This document shows positions 37,381-49,063 of a stretch of DNA of 64,000 bases, piece by piece. The DNA comes from Eumeta japonica (Eukaryota; Arthropoda; Insecta; Lepidoptera; Psychidae). How positions within the stretch are numbered: the stretch's first letter is position 1; every line of letters begins with the position of its first letter. The stretch covers positions 1-64,000 of the forward strand of contig BGZK01000889.1 in NCBI GenBank assembly GCA_005406025.1, read 5' to 3'. The notes beneath the pieces are model-generated. The model was given only the letters and a program-made list of their open reading frames with translations, made no database searches and had not been told where the DNA came from. Position numbers and translations under genes: made by a program.

Positions 37381-37890
37381 ATGGAGCCGTGTCCCCTGCA
37401 CGATCGTTGGTTTAAGGGGAGACGTCTATGTACTGTATCTTCACCAAGTAACACATTTTTTAAGAACTAGGCCACAGGTGCACTCATAGCTTTAAAGTTC
37501 TTCAACAACCACGATCTATCACATACGTCACATTTGTGGTTAAAGTTATTGTTCAAAAATACATTACGAAGCTCTCTGTGGCTAACGCCCATCGCTTAGT
37601 GTATTCCTCCGCATGTCCATGTTACTCCGTTTGAACAGTTCGCTCTAACTTGGCTACCTAGGATGTCCACTGAGGAGCAGGAGTCGGTCATCTACCTGCA
37701 TCGAGGCTACACATGACTCAGCTGGCTCAATTCTGGGCCTTCCTTATCGGCTTGATGCAATAGTATTAAGGTTTGGGTATGCGTTCAATCTGGCGAGGTC
37801 ACTTCGTCTTTGGGACCATTTACCCGAAGTGACTGGTCGTGGTTGGGGTTCGTACCCCAACCACGACCCCAGGTCCCATCTCTTTTTTTT
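37380..37890. repeat. Structured GC-richer block ending in two hairpins and a T run
   Basis: This block is clearly richer in G+C than its flanks. Its right end folds into two consecutive hairpins: GTCACTTCG ... CGAAGTGAC (about 37799-37833), then a perfect 15-bp stem GGTCGTGGTTGGGGT (37835-37849), loop TCGT, and its exact complement 37854-37868. A run of T starts near 37883. The string GGGGTTCGTACCCC resembles a Pol III B box or tRNA T-arm. Read on the minus strand, parts look coding (EEYTKRWALATESFVMYF and CDVCDRSW in one frame), so it may instead be a decayed transposon gene of unknown type. Confidence 0.45.
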
Positions 37891-38430
37891 TTAACCGATT
37901 CCCGCTGTTTTGACGTATAAGAATCACAAATCCTAACTAACATGACCATCTTCGTTTTAATCCGCAGATGTGCTAATGATTAACAAGCAAATAAAATCTT
38001 GGAAGCGTTAAATTTTATCTCAAATTGCGCAGTGTATCACGCGCCACTGATGCCATCTAGCGGCACCAGTCAATGGCTAATTTACTCTACTCAATCATAT
38101 ATAAATTAATTGCTATGCTTTCGCTATGCTATGCGAAAGCAGCTATGTTTTCGTTGCAAGCGGTTATAGCAAGTGATGATCTACTACCGAACTGAAAAAC
38201 GTTTCACGTCGTAAGACATGGAAGTTGGTGAAGACTCAAAAATTTATTGCTGTCATTCCCATTTCGACTAACAAACCTTTTTTTAAATTCATATTGTTTT
38301 CTGATGACAAAAAAAAACAAAGTTGTTTCGATATTCAAAGGTGGTAGTTCCATACCACCGGTACTGAGTAAGTACATATATGAAATTAGATCCTAAATCA
38401 ACTGTTTCGTGATTTCTAGGAGGCGTTCGA

Positions 38431-38593
38431 GTGTGTAAATCACGAAACACTGATGAGGAAAAATATTTAATATTCTTTCTTCCGAATGTAAGGTATGGAT
38501 CTACTAATATTTTAATAACAAACGAGAAGTTAGAGTTTGTTGACGTTACTATATTCATGAGAGTTACTTTAGATAATAGACTACAATGGAGTA
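38431..38593 (+). pseudogene. Non-LTR retrotransposon fragment (after the reverse transcriptase core)
   Basis: The plus-strand frame reads ILITNEKLEFVDVTIFMRVT then LDNRLQWS. This matches the conserved block of Jockey/CR1-type reverse transcriptases, usually ..LEFVDSTKFLGVTLDSKLQW... No start or further conserved part follows in this orientation. It directly abuts an oppositely oriented fragment. Confidence 0.65.
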
Positions 38594-38599
38594 TTTATT

Positions 38600-38690
38600 T
38601 CCTCTTCACATCTTTTTACTTTATATACAATAAATGTGTCATCAGCAAACGACACTTTGTCAGAAAATCTTTTTACCAAACACAATAACT
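38600..38690 (-). pseudogene. Non-LTR retrotransposon fragment (catalytic FADD block), opposite orientation
   Basis: On the minus strand the frame reads FSDKVSFADDTFIVYKVKRC, where FADDT is the form of the reverse transcriptase catalytic box YADD. The piece is short. It is likely from the same element family as the adjacent plus-strand fragment, so the two meet tail-to-tail after an inversion or two insertions. Confidence 0.55.
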
Positions 38691-38964
38691 CGTATGAATT
38701 TAGTAAAAACAGAAAAAAGCCAATATAGCCATTAAAGTACCCCCATTTATGCAATACACGTTTTTTTTTGTCTGTCTCTATTGACATTTTTCTTTTGCAT
38801 CACCGTTTTCACTATAATATTTCAATCTAAGCCGTAACATTTGATATCTACAGAAAGAAATACTTTTGATAGATTATAACAGACCTCTACGGCATTTTTA
38901 GAGCTTTCTTTTTCTACAAATATATATTTGGAAAGCAAAACGTCAGCAGACCAATTCTATAAAT

Positions 38965-40515
38965 TTTAAGTGGTTTAATTGGTACCGTGATGACGTCAAA
39001 ATTACGTTAACCGAGGGTGCGCGGCGGCAACTAGTCTGGTCGAGAAGTGAGTTTTCTGCGAAAAATAGTTGGCACAATTTTAAAAATATGGGGTTTGGCC
39101 TTTTGAATTCAGAATTTTATTCTGAAAAAGGGGAATTTTGGAATTTTTTGCTATTAAAAATTGCAACTGTTATTATCAAAAAACGACGAGAGAAAAAGGT
39201 GGTCTCCATTTTTTAGCAATAACTTCTAAAATATTTTAAAAAGCTCCATTTTAAAAAAAGATTCTGAAAGAGGAGAAAATTTCATGAAAAAAATTTTGAC
39301 TCCCAAAATTGTAGCTCCATCATTTATAATTTTAATTTAACGTTGAAAATAGCGTTCCGCGCGGCAGTTTCAACGTTGTCGCGTCGCCGCCTAACAAACT
39401 AAGCGTCACAAAATATTTTTTTTATAATATTTATTATCAATTTAAAAATTTGAATAAATTATAATATCATTAAGACACTTAAAAGAATATAATCCAGTTT
39501 ACAAAAAAAAATTGACTTTATTTTTGTTTAAGTTATTCAATAGTTAATTAAGTAATTTTTCATGAACTTAAGCTAACATAAAATCTGTCATAAAAGTTTA
39601 AATAATGTAGCTAAAAATCTTTTTCCTCTTGGAGCCTATTCTGATATACTCAATAAACAAGATTCCGGTATAACAATTTATTAAATCTTTTTTATTTGTT
39701 TATAATGATTTTTCGAAGTTAACAAAGAAAGAAAAATCCGGAAAATGTAGTTAAAAAATTTTTTTTACGAAATCTTTGATTTTTACTGTTTTTTATCTAT
39801 TTTTTACATTTCATTGCTTAGTTGAAAATTTTTTTACATCATTTGTTTACAATTTTTTTATAAATAAATAGACAAATTTAATATTTTTAAATTTTTTTTC
39901 CATTATATTATCAAAGTGAAATAATGATTTTAAGAAAAAAAATTTTTTCTTGCAAAAATTTTTTAATTGTTAACAATCGTTTTTTTTCTAAAAATCATAA
40001 TTTATAATTTTAAATAGAATTAAAAAAAACAATTCTTTTCAACAACATTTTCATTGTTTACTTTATAAACAATTTGTTATAACCAAATTCTGACTTTTAT
40101 ATTATTTTTTTTTCGTTACTTAGAAAAATTATAAATATAGTTATGTACATCAAAGTAGTGAAAAAAAATTCTATATTTTTTTTGGCATTTTTAAATATTT
40201 CTCTTTCCTCTTTCAGAATCTTTTTTTAAAATGGAGCTTTTTTAAATATTTTTGTAGTTATTGCTAAAAAACGGTGACCACCTTTTTCTCTCTTCGTTTT
40301 TTGTTAATAACAATTGCAATTTTTAATAGCAAAAAAATTCCAAAATTCCCCTTTTTCAAAATAAAATTCTGAATCCAAAAAACCAAACCCCATATTTTTA
40401 AAACTGTGCTAACTATTTTTCGCAGAAAACTCACTTCTCGACCAGACTAAACCCTGAGCACCCTGACGTAATTTGAACGTCATATCGATACCCATTGAAT
40501 CGTTTTAACTTTACA
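38965..40515. mobile_element. Element with long inverted arms (foldback-like)
   Basis: Arm 39033-39274 and arm 40206-40448 are inverted copies about 242 bp long with roughly nine in ten bases matching by eye; both contain AAATATGGGGTTTGG, CAGAATTTTATTCTGAAAAA-like and AAGCTCCATTTTAAAAAAAG. Outside these, a weaker inverted match continues for about 60 bases (TGACGTCAAAATTACGT on the left, ACGTAATTTGAACGTCA on the right). The spacer of about 930 bases is extremely A+T-rich except for a small GC-rich patch at 39350-39405 (GTTCCGCGCGGCAGTTTCAA). No transposase frame is visible. Long arms with a non-coding middle fit a foldback or MITE-type element moved by another element's enzyme. Confidence 0.8.
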
Positions 40516-41899
40516 TAATTAGCCCGCAAGATGCGTTATGAACCTTTTTTTAGTAAAGCCGAATTGTTTTTCAAGTGATAAATTATGGGACCTGAAATTA
40601 AATTCAATTTTCAAAGTTTTGAAAGGTAATATTGAATTATCGGTGTGTTCTAATATAGGTGGTAATGTAGGTAAAATATAGGTGGGCTCTATATTTCGTT
40701 AAATTAATAAGAGCGTCTTATTCGTTTATTATCCATAGCTGATGAATAGGATGCCATGATGCGAATTAAACAATTTATTGCTGTCACTGATGGGCCCCTG
40801 TAAATTCTCGACGTTCTTTGTTTCTATGTCTAAAGCTTTTATCCCCTTTTATTGATTGACTTTTGTTCATCTTTATTCTCTTTTTACGATACGTACATTA
40901 TCAATCTAGAAAGTTTTGACCAAGAGAAGAAAAAATATCAGGTAACAAATGGCGGAAAACGTATCTTCAAAAGTTGCTATAATGTAATGAATGGAAAAAA
41001 TAGATTCCGATGATTAAAGGAAGTATTTATCTTTTATACTTCTGGATAAGAACAACGGTATATCCCTTTTTTATATTCTTATTTATCTTAATGGTTAATC
41101 AAAATTATATTCTAATTGATTAAAATCTGCAACGCCTAACAGTGATTATGTGTCGTTGAATTGTGGCCATAATATTGCATTGCAATTCATCCCATTTCAA
41201 GCATCATCTATCCACAAGACCTACATCAATGACCTTGCAGTATTTCATACGTTACTTACCGAATCCCTATCCACCTGTGTTATTTCCAAATGCACTAGAT
41301 TAAAGATAATACAATTACAAATAATATTTTCGTTGCCGTTATTATTCTCAATACTGAAACAATTTCTTCAAAATTCAATATCGATGGTGGGGCGACGCGT
41401 TTACGCAATCTCATAAACTTATGAGATTTCATCTACCTAAAAATCGCCTAACAACTCTCTTGAGGTTTTCAGTTCGAAGAAAAACCGCTTAACAACGGAC
41501 TTTATCAATAACGGATATACTAATACGTCATCAATAAGATCTTATGAAGCGCCTATACTAATATTCGTAACATAATTTCCTCGTCTGATACGTACGAATA
41601 CACAACAAAGCTTGTCTTGTGTAGATGTAGTAAAATGCATTTTGACCACTGGAGATTTTTATTGAAATTGTAGGACCAATACTGTTTTCGTTTAGGTACA
41701 TGTTTAGTGATGAACTACGGATGTGCTTTTAATTTATTATATTATATATTTTTTTCAGATGGCAGACTAAAAAACGTTAATTTTGGCTGATTTCATTTTT
41801 TAAAACTCAACAATTGTTTTTAATAAGAACCCGAAAACAAATCCCGTTACTGAATTTAATATTAAAAATTGTTTTAATTTATACATATGTTAGCGAAAT

Positions 41900-42204
41900 A
41901 GCACTGACTGACTGACTGACGCACGAAATCTCCGAAATCATAGATCTAATGGATTAGAACTTTGGCATACTCTTTTCAGAACGTAGACGCTCATTGAGAA
42001 CGGATTTTACGCAAATCCTCTACAAAAAAAAATCATCATTTTATGAGATCTCCGAAACTTTAAGTCCGATTAACTTGAAATTTGGCACAGTTGCTTTTTT
42101 GGGACGTAAACGTTCACAGAGGAGTGATTGTAGGCAAATCCTATACAAAAAAAGTTTTCATCAATTTATGTCTATGCGGGCGGAGCCGCGGGCAAAACCT
42201 AGTG
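41900..42204 (+). mobile_element. Helitron-like non-autonomous element, 3' part
   Basis: The segment starts near ACTGACTGACTGACGCACGA, AATCTCCGAAATCATAGATC, has two tandem-like units (each with CTCCGAAA..., GTAGACGCTCA or GTAAACGTTCA, and AAATCCTCTACAAAAAAA or AAATCCTATACAAAAAAA), and ends GCGGGCGGAGCCGCGGGCAA then AACCTAGT. A GC hairpin followed by CTAG with a T after it is the usual 3' end of a Helitron. The same body in opposite orientation occurs at 63019-63235. No Rep/helicase gene is present. Confidence 0.6.
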
Positions 42205-42372
42205 TTAAACATTTATGCATAATGTGATGAAATTAGCTCCTCTGACGTTAATAAACGTGTCATTGCACCAACTTATTTCGGTAATATTGAATAAAGTTGA
42301 AAGATATCGGGGTTATTGCGAGGTCAGACGTATAATATTAGTTTCACTAAAAATAAAACATAAAATGGAAAT

Positions 42373-42381
42373 AAAAAAAAA
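42373..42381 (-). terminator. Pol III terminator of tRNA-Leu
   Basis: Nine consecutive A on the plus strand give nine T directly downstream of the tRNA 3' end on the minus strand. Confidence 0.85.
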
Positions 42382-42382
42382 T

Positions 42383-42464
42383 TGGCAGCGGTGGGATTCG
42401 AACCCACGCCTCCGAAGAGACTGGTGCCTTAAACCAGCGCCTTAGACCGCTCGGCCACGCTACC
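42383..42464 (-). tRNA. tRNA-Leu (anticodon AAG)
   Basis: The minus strand, 82 nt, folds as a complete class II tRNA. The acceptor stem GGTAGCG pairs with CGCTGCC and is followed by discriminator A. The A box is TGGCCGAGCGG and the B box is GGTTCGAATCC. The anticodon stem CTGGT/ACCAG encloses the loop TTAAGGC with anticodon AAG, reading CUU leucine codons. The long variable arm (TCTCTTCGGAGG region) is as expected for leucine. There is no intron and CCA is not encoded, as is normal in eukaryotes. Stems appear intact, so the gene looks functional. Confidence 0.97.
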
Positions 42465-43711
42465 GTTACATTCCTGTGTGAAATTAGCTGTCACTATGTG
42501 TATCCCTTATCTTCTATATTTTTTTTATAACTGGTTGTGTATGTATTATTTGTTTACTATTTTTATTTTTCTTCTATATTTATATCCACAAAATATTGTT
42601 TATTTTAAACACTGACCTACAATGACAAATCCAACCGACTAAACTATTGCATTTATGCATTCAATATTTCAAACGTGATAAGAAATAATAAGGTAGAGTA
42701 AAAAATAAAGTAAATGAATATGACATTCAAAGTAACGGCTTAAGACAGATTTAATTTTACCGATCTCTACGAAAAACAAAGTTTGTTCTTCTCGTCAGTA
42801 CCTCCAAATTACGAGGACAGGATTTCTCCTCATTCTATTTTTAGGGTTCTATAATCAAACTATACAAGTTTCGGTTCATTCTTTGTTCATAAATTCATCA
42901 TTGTATGTCTTGACACTATTCGTCTTCTCATATTTACTATTATTTTCACCGTCATCAATGCTTAATTCATCATTTTTAGACAGAAATATATTATTTTTAA
43001 TTTTTTTTGGGCATTTTGAAATAACAACAGTTTCATTGCTCTTAATTAAAAAAATAAAAGAGGTTAAACTGGTGGTCAAATTAATAATAATAGTTACAAA
43101 AACTGGATATATTTTATAGAAAAATAGTTTCCAATTTTATATTAATCGGAAAATATAACCTATTTATATAAAAATCTATATTAATCTATGTCTTCATTTA
43201 CAAGCTGGAATACTATTTAGTCCATTGAGCTCTTTATGAACATTCAATATATCATTGAATCATATAATTTATTTGAAAATAGGTATAGATGGCATGTAAA
43301 ATCGTTTAGTTCAATAATCATTACTGAACACTTTTTGTATTTGTAAGAATTTTAATGTTACTTTATTTATAAAAGTCCAAACTATAGCATATATATTATT
43401 AGTGTATGTTGTTTTTTCAACTACTACTAACAATAAATTTTAAGTTTCATCGGTACTGTAGGGAATTAAGGCAAACAACACGTCACAATACGTCACGCTG
43501 GTGACGGTTTGTACATGCTCGCAGTTAAAGTAGTAAAACAAGATTAAAAAAAAATGATATGCAAATAAATCCAGAGATCCATTCATTGACAAAACAATCT
43601 CAATAATATTCAACTTTATTTAAAGAATTATTGTGAAACGACCACTTGTATATATGTATACATTCCTATATTATACATCAATTAAGATAAATATCAACAC
43701 TCGTATATGTA

Positions 43712-44040
43712 AAACTAGCTTCCTCCGTGGCTCCGTCCGGGCGAAATATAGAATGGATCCCTTCATTTTTTATAGCTAGATCTCGATGTCGGTTCCGCCC
43801 TCGATTCAATCTCAACAAATTATCTCAGAGGAATACATGCCTTCACACCGGAAACACATTACCGCTTAGTTATTTCATTGTGAAGCGATCCCGACTTATA
43901 TCCCGGTCCTACTCGTGAAAGCGCTCTTAGACCGTTATCGATCTTCATTTTCCGTTGGTCGATGCTGTTACTTATAACCAATAGGTATAGAAAGTATCAG
44001 TTTCTATACTTACTCGTGTAAAGCCACGGGCAAAACCTAA
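43712..44040. mobile_element. Element bounded by inverted Helitron-like ends
   Basis: The left end reads ACTAGCTTCCTCCGTGGCTC then CGTCCGGGC; the right end reads GTAAAGCCACGGGCAAAACC then TAAG. The left end is the inverse of the GCGGGCGGAGCCGCGGGC...CTAGT motif, while the right end is the same motif in forward sense. So both borders carry it, pointing outward. The interior has TCTCGATGTCGGTTCCGCCC, also found diverged at 24390-24420. There is no coding capacity. Two adjacent elements, or an element that gained a second end, are both possible. Confidence 0.5.
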
Positions 44041-44539
44041 GGTATACTGGAACTTTGTGAAACAACATACTTCCGTATTAAAATTAAAAAGTCATGTAAA
44101 TCAGATCAGTTGTTTACAAGTTGTAAGCACAGAAACACACAGACAAGTCGAACAGACAAACAGACGGATAGTTCAACAAACAGATCATTATATTTATAAT
44201 ACGAAAGAATATAAAAGTATAAAGTTAAAAATAATATATTAGCGGGTGTGACTGCGGAGTCTTTTTTACAAGTTTTTTTTTTATACAAACACTTAGGACA
44301 TTAATATCTCGCAACACTATCGAAATTTGTGTTTTTGGCAACTCCGATTGGCATTAATATATGATAAACGGTTATTTTTTTCTAAGCATTCGTCGATTGT
44401 GAATGTCGCCGGATAGCGTCAACTCAAATTTTATTTTAAAATGCACATCAAGCACCTATTCTGTTAATCTTTTATTTCGCTTTCGTATCTCATGCTATAA
44501 TACATGTTCGGTTATTAAAACACTGCAAACAGATCCGTT

Positions 44540-45050
44540 CCCCTGTGAAAGTTGTCAGGATTGTCTCGCGGTCGGTCCGCAAGCCGGGGCCGACGTGACC
44601 GGCGCGCGGCGGGCCGTCGTCACATTTCGCGAAAAAGCGTAAAAACGCAACGCGTACCGCCGTAAAAGACCGAGGGCGCGACGACCCCGGTCACTACACC
44701 CGTACAAATATTAGCTAATGTCGCTTCGATCTTTCTCTAAATACATATTACCACGGCGACAGCGCGCAACGTCAATTACGACAACCGACCGAACTTCTCG
44801 AACCTACGCGCTTTTCGATTAACGAATTCACTGTATCCTTTGCCGTGATGTGGTCAACTTGGGCGCCGCACGGCAATGAGCCGACTCGACCTGTGAGATA
44901 CTTCTCACAGAACACAGACGTGGTGTAACGGCTTCTACTGTAGCGTTTCTTTCGGTGAGTAAAAGTTCCGCGACTTCTCCGGGGTCGTGAGTGTCTATGG
45001 GCGGCGATGATTACTTACTCTCTGGTCGCTCGCAAGCGCGTTCTCCATTA
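44540..45050 (+). promoter_or_regulatory. CpG island with a consensus splice donor, possible first exon
   Basis: About 500 bases are CpG-dense (for example GACCGGCGCGCGGCGGGCCG). Within it TTTCGGTGAGTAAAAG at 44951-44966 is a near-ideal 5' splice site on the plus strand, which would end an untranslated exon at 44954. No start codon with a long frame precedes it. A non-coding first exon and promoter of a gene running to higher coordinates would explain both signals, but no following exon was found on the plus strand. Confidence 0.35.
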
Positions 45051-45059
45051 GAAAATGAA

Positions 45060-47250
45060 CTGTGAAAAATTATAATGACACTTATCGCCGCCGGACTGTG
45101 CCTTTCGTTGGACATTACTTCCTTTTAAGCAAAAATGTCCTAGTCAAACAACACTATTGTCCCTTCACCATACCAAATGTCTCATGTATTCGTGACGTCG
45201 CTGTCCAAAATTTAGTATGTGTATATAGGAAAATAAAAACCTTTTGCACATTTTTTTATATAAGTTTATATAAGTTTTATATATAACCCTTTATTCTTGA
45301 TAAACGGACGATCAAAAACTAAAGGCTCTATTAGTTTGTATGTTAAACTTTTTTTTGAACGAATCGCGACCAGTACACGCTGTATGCCTCAATTCCTTGA
45401 GACCGTAGTCATTCGAAAGACGAACTAAGAAGTCGTTTATAGCTAAAACGGTGCATCCGCCCAAGTTTAAAGAACGGAAACTGAGAAACGTATAAACTTA
45501 CGTGCGTTCGGGAAGCGACGTACTCAAAACACTAAGCCGGCTTAGAGTGAGATTAGAGATGCTCTGTCAAAATGAAAAAATGCTCAATTGAAGATGCCCC
45601 GCCATAGAACATGAGCTCTAAGCAGTGAATTAACAATATCCTGGATTTAATTTAGTAGCAAATTTTCAATTCCACATTCACAATTTTTTTTTCCATAGCT
45701 CCACAACCTGTCTGTTGATCGCATGACCATGCGAAACTTTCCATATAGGCAAATCTTAAGACTGAGAATTGAATCGCACACCCGTTGCGTTGAAGTGCAT
45801 CGCTGCGGTTAGATGTAACGGCGAGATGCGACCGGTGCAACGGGCCGAAAGACGGGGACAAGACGCCCGGACGCGACGCAGAAGTGCAGTACCAGATGTA
45901 TGCGCATTTGTGGTTACAGTAAATCAACCGCTCATCAGCTCAAATTAATTCCTGATGATCCCTTAATTTTATTGTGACTCGATATTGATTTGTATTTTAT
46001 ATGTCACTATTTTCTAATTTGATTCCTCAATGCGGCGTGTTTTACATTTGCTCGTTCAAATATATTTTATCGCGTTTTTATTAACTCGTTTTCCTGTCTG
46101 CCCGCCCGTTCGGTACAAATTTTCTAATGGATTTTAAGTTAACTTACCGATGAGTTAGAGACTAGGAACTTTAAAATTAATTAAAAAAAATTATTCATCA
46201 TCATCGTCGTCAACTCTACGAACAATGTTAAAGTTGGATGAATCGCGCGAGAGTAAGAAGTATAGAGTAGCTGAAGTTAAAAAAAACACATACAACGTTC
46301 TATATCATTTGTATTGCCATAAAACTTTTCTGGACTGGTAAACTGTTCAGGCATCATTTATCTATGGCACTTAAATCATAAACCTTGACCGTAAATAAAG
46401 CAAACTTAATATTTAAAAAGCTATATTTATTGGGGTATTTCGCAATAATATGCATTGTAAGTTTTGTTTTTTCATTTGAATGTTTAGGATGACCGTTGCA
46501 GAAGAGAAAGCTAACAATCCCAATAATTTAGAGTGTAACTGTTACACACAAGCGCTATCGATGATTTTTAAACATTTAATCCGAGAAATTATCGAATTTC
46601 GATGAAAACAATAATAAAGCCCAAACAAACCTTGAAAAATACCTAAAACTGTGCTAACACCTACATGAAACTCGATGTGCTCACCGCAGACGGTCGAGCA
46701 TTTAAAAACAACTTCAGAGCGGAGAGTAATTGTAGGTGGCACCACTCCGATACGACACGATGATTATTATAAAACGTACGCCGCCGCATGCGCACGACGG
46801 CCGGCTAACCGTTTTGGTTTAACGACGTTAGTTTTCGAGTTAGCCGCTCGGTGTGTTCCGATTTGTAATTATTTGTACATTATAAGATGCCGTATCGGCC
46901 GCGCGGGAATGATTTTCCCACACAAATCATGCCACATAGGCGTTACGCTTTAATTCGTGAAGTATGTAGAGCACATTGGAATTTCATCAACGATATGTGA
47001 ACGTGCAATTATACAGAATGTTTTTTTATTCACATACGTACACAACGATTGTTATATAAAAGGAACATCATCGTAAGCGACATTTACGTATGATTGTAAT
47101 GATGTTTAACAAAAATAATTATTGACTTTATAAAATGATCGGAATACCTTTATTAAGATTTAATGATGCCTTTAACCAATAACCCGATTAAAATTAACAT
47201 GTAATCGACTAAATAACACGTTATAATAAATAATAGGTGCATGTTTTCGA
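45060..47250. other. Mostly AT-rich stretch with a small CpG patch
   Basis: No supported gene. A CpG-dense patch at about 46770-46920 (GTACGCCGCCGCATGCGCAC and GGCCGCGCGGG) resembles the islands at other sites. A GC-richer interval at 45770-45910 also stands out. Function unknown for both. Confidence 0.35.
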
Positions 47251-47257
47251 TTAAATT

Positions 47258-47414
47258 AAAAATTTTCTAGTCATATATCTCTCGGTAACATATAAAAAAT
47301 ATGGACATTATATTGTATCTGGATATATATATCCATGTATATACCTAAACATCCAAAAAATGTCCATATTTTTATGGTATGTTACCGAGATATATATGGC
47401 TAGAAAAATTTAAA
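47258..47414. repeat. Imperfect inverted repeat, arms about 55 bp
   Basis: Left arm about 47258-47309 (AAATTTTCTAG, TATATCTCTCGGTAACATAT, ATGGACATT) is matched in reverse by 47358-47414 (AATGTCCATATTTTTATGGT, ATGTTACCGAGATATATATG, CTAGAAAAATTT). The loop itself holds the 16-bp palindrome TGGATATATATATCCA. A perfect second hairpin starts 23 bases further on, so the two form a composite structure. No target duplications were recognised. Confidence 0.8.
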
Positions 47415-47436
47415 TATATATATATTTTTATTAAAT

Positions 47437-47508
47437 AAAGAAATTCACAAACTAAATACTGTTTTAGATATTTATATATAAAACAGTATTTAGTTTGTGA
47501 ATTTCTTT
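47437..47508. repeat. Perfect 30-bp hairpin with 12-nt loop
   Basis: Bases 47437-47466 are the exact reverse complement of 47479-47508; the arm contains AAATTCACAAACTAAATACT. The loop is GATATTTATATA. It lies beside another inverted repeat of a different sequence. Confidence 0.9.
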
Positions 47509-47519
47509 TCTCAATTATT

Positions 47520-48590
47520 ATGTGTTATTAGGATTCTAAATACATAAAAATTATTTGAAAAACGTGTAATATTAACAACGCTGAAATATTATGATTCGTC
47601 CTGAAATACACAATATTTTTCATAAGTTATTTTCCACGTAACTGATCAACCAATTTATCATATCCGTAATGTGATTCTAATAACAAATATAACAATTTTT
47701 TGACTTAACCGATCCACACAATTGACCAACAGCTTTGACCAAGGCGTCAATTAGGTATAGCAATCTGAGAAGAACATTGTTGTACAATCCAAATATACTC
47801 TACAACAATACTTATTTGCACGCTAAACAAAAATTAAACACGCTGTATACGCCAGTCACACGTTTGCTTAACGTAAATATCACAATGTGAAGGCAAACAA
47901 TTACAGAGTTATTAACGTCTAGAACGGGTTCACTTTCACAAACACTAGACAGGTAAAACGAAGTGGACACAAAAATTACTTAATGTACACGATATTATAA
48001 TTTTCTTTTTAATATTAATTGATATTAAATAACACAATTATTACTATGTTTTTAAAATTCCTCATAGTCTATTTGTCCGTATTTTTATATCTGTAGAAAG
48101 TTTAAAAGTGCCTATCAGATTTGAATGAGACTTTCATTTAATGAATCATCCAATATTAATATTAAGTGTAAATAAAAACGTTTTTTATTTAGAAAAAAAA
48201 ATGGAGTGGTAATGCAAATCTATAAAGTGGTTAGTATTAATAATTATATATACGTCTAAGTTTTTGTTATGGTTACATATTCCTAATATTTTTTTTTATT
48301 TTTATTACATCATTAGCGCAATTTAAAAGGTAATTACTTATTGTCTTAAATAAAGAAGAAAAAATTGGTTGTCTGTAAAGTCGGTTTATGGACGATAATT
48401 TTCCGTGATAATGTCATAAGAAAACATGGATGAAAAATTGCATTCTTTTATCAATTGAATTGAATTATCATTATTTTGTATAATACAAAGAGAGAGTTAA
48501 TTGAATATGATAATGTTTTTTGATAAATTAACATTTATTTGCACTCATTAATTCAAATATTTTTCTACTTGAATTATACAGTAAAGAGAT
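47520..48590. other. AT-rich non-coding stretch
   Basis: No gene, RNA gene or classified element recognised. Confidence 0.45.
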
Positions 48591-48599
48591 AGATGCGTC

Positions 48600-48970
48600 A
48601 CAAGCCGATCTCTTAGGCTGATCGTGCCTCTATTGTTCCGCGCTCTTGCTCGCATGCTCGGCTCAGGCGGAACGCGACAATTAGTCATGCCTTTTCGTGC
48701 GTGCAGCCGGCGTTCATCGACGTGATAACGTCTTATAAAGACGTTATTACGTCAAAAACATATATTATAAAGTATAATAAAGGTGAAATCACTTGTTTTA
48801 AAACCTCAAACGTGGCATATAAAATATTATTATTGTGATAAGACAACAAACTAAACGAAAAATAATTAGAAACTACTCTATCGGTATCCAACTCTATGGA
48901 TCGAGTGTATTCTCGCGAAGATGAGCCGGCGGCCCGCGGCCGGCGCGCTGTTCTGCCCACCGCTTACTCT
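48600..48970. promoter_or_regulatory. Two CpG-dense patches
   Basis: CpG-rich clusters lie at about 48605-48725 and 48915-48960 (GGCGGCCCGCGGCCGGCGCG). Between them is the inverted pair TGATAACGTCTTATAAAGAC / GTTATTACGTCA. Promoter or regulatory use is possible; no start site can be assigned. Confidence 0.3.
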
Positions 48971-49063
48971 ATTTAAACAACTGCTTTCAACACCTGTTTC
49001 ACTCGTACTTCTTAATTCTCTTTGTTCCGATCCAGTAGATGAAAATATCTCATTTATAGCAGA

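Noticed and set aside
42215..42445. 76-codon plus-strand frame ending in WQRWDSNPRLRRDWCLKPAP
   Set aside because: Its C-terminal half is the antisense of the tRNA-Leu gene, a common spurious annotation.
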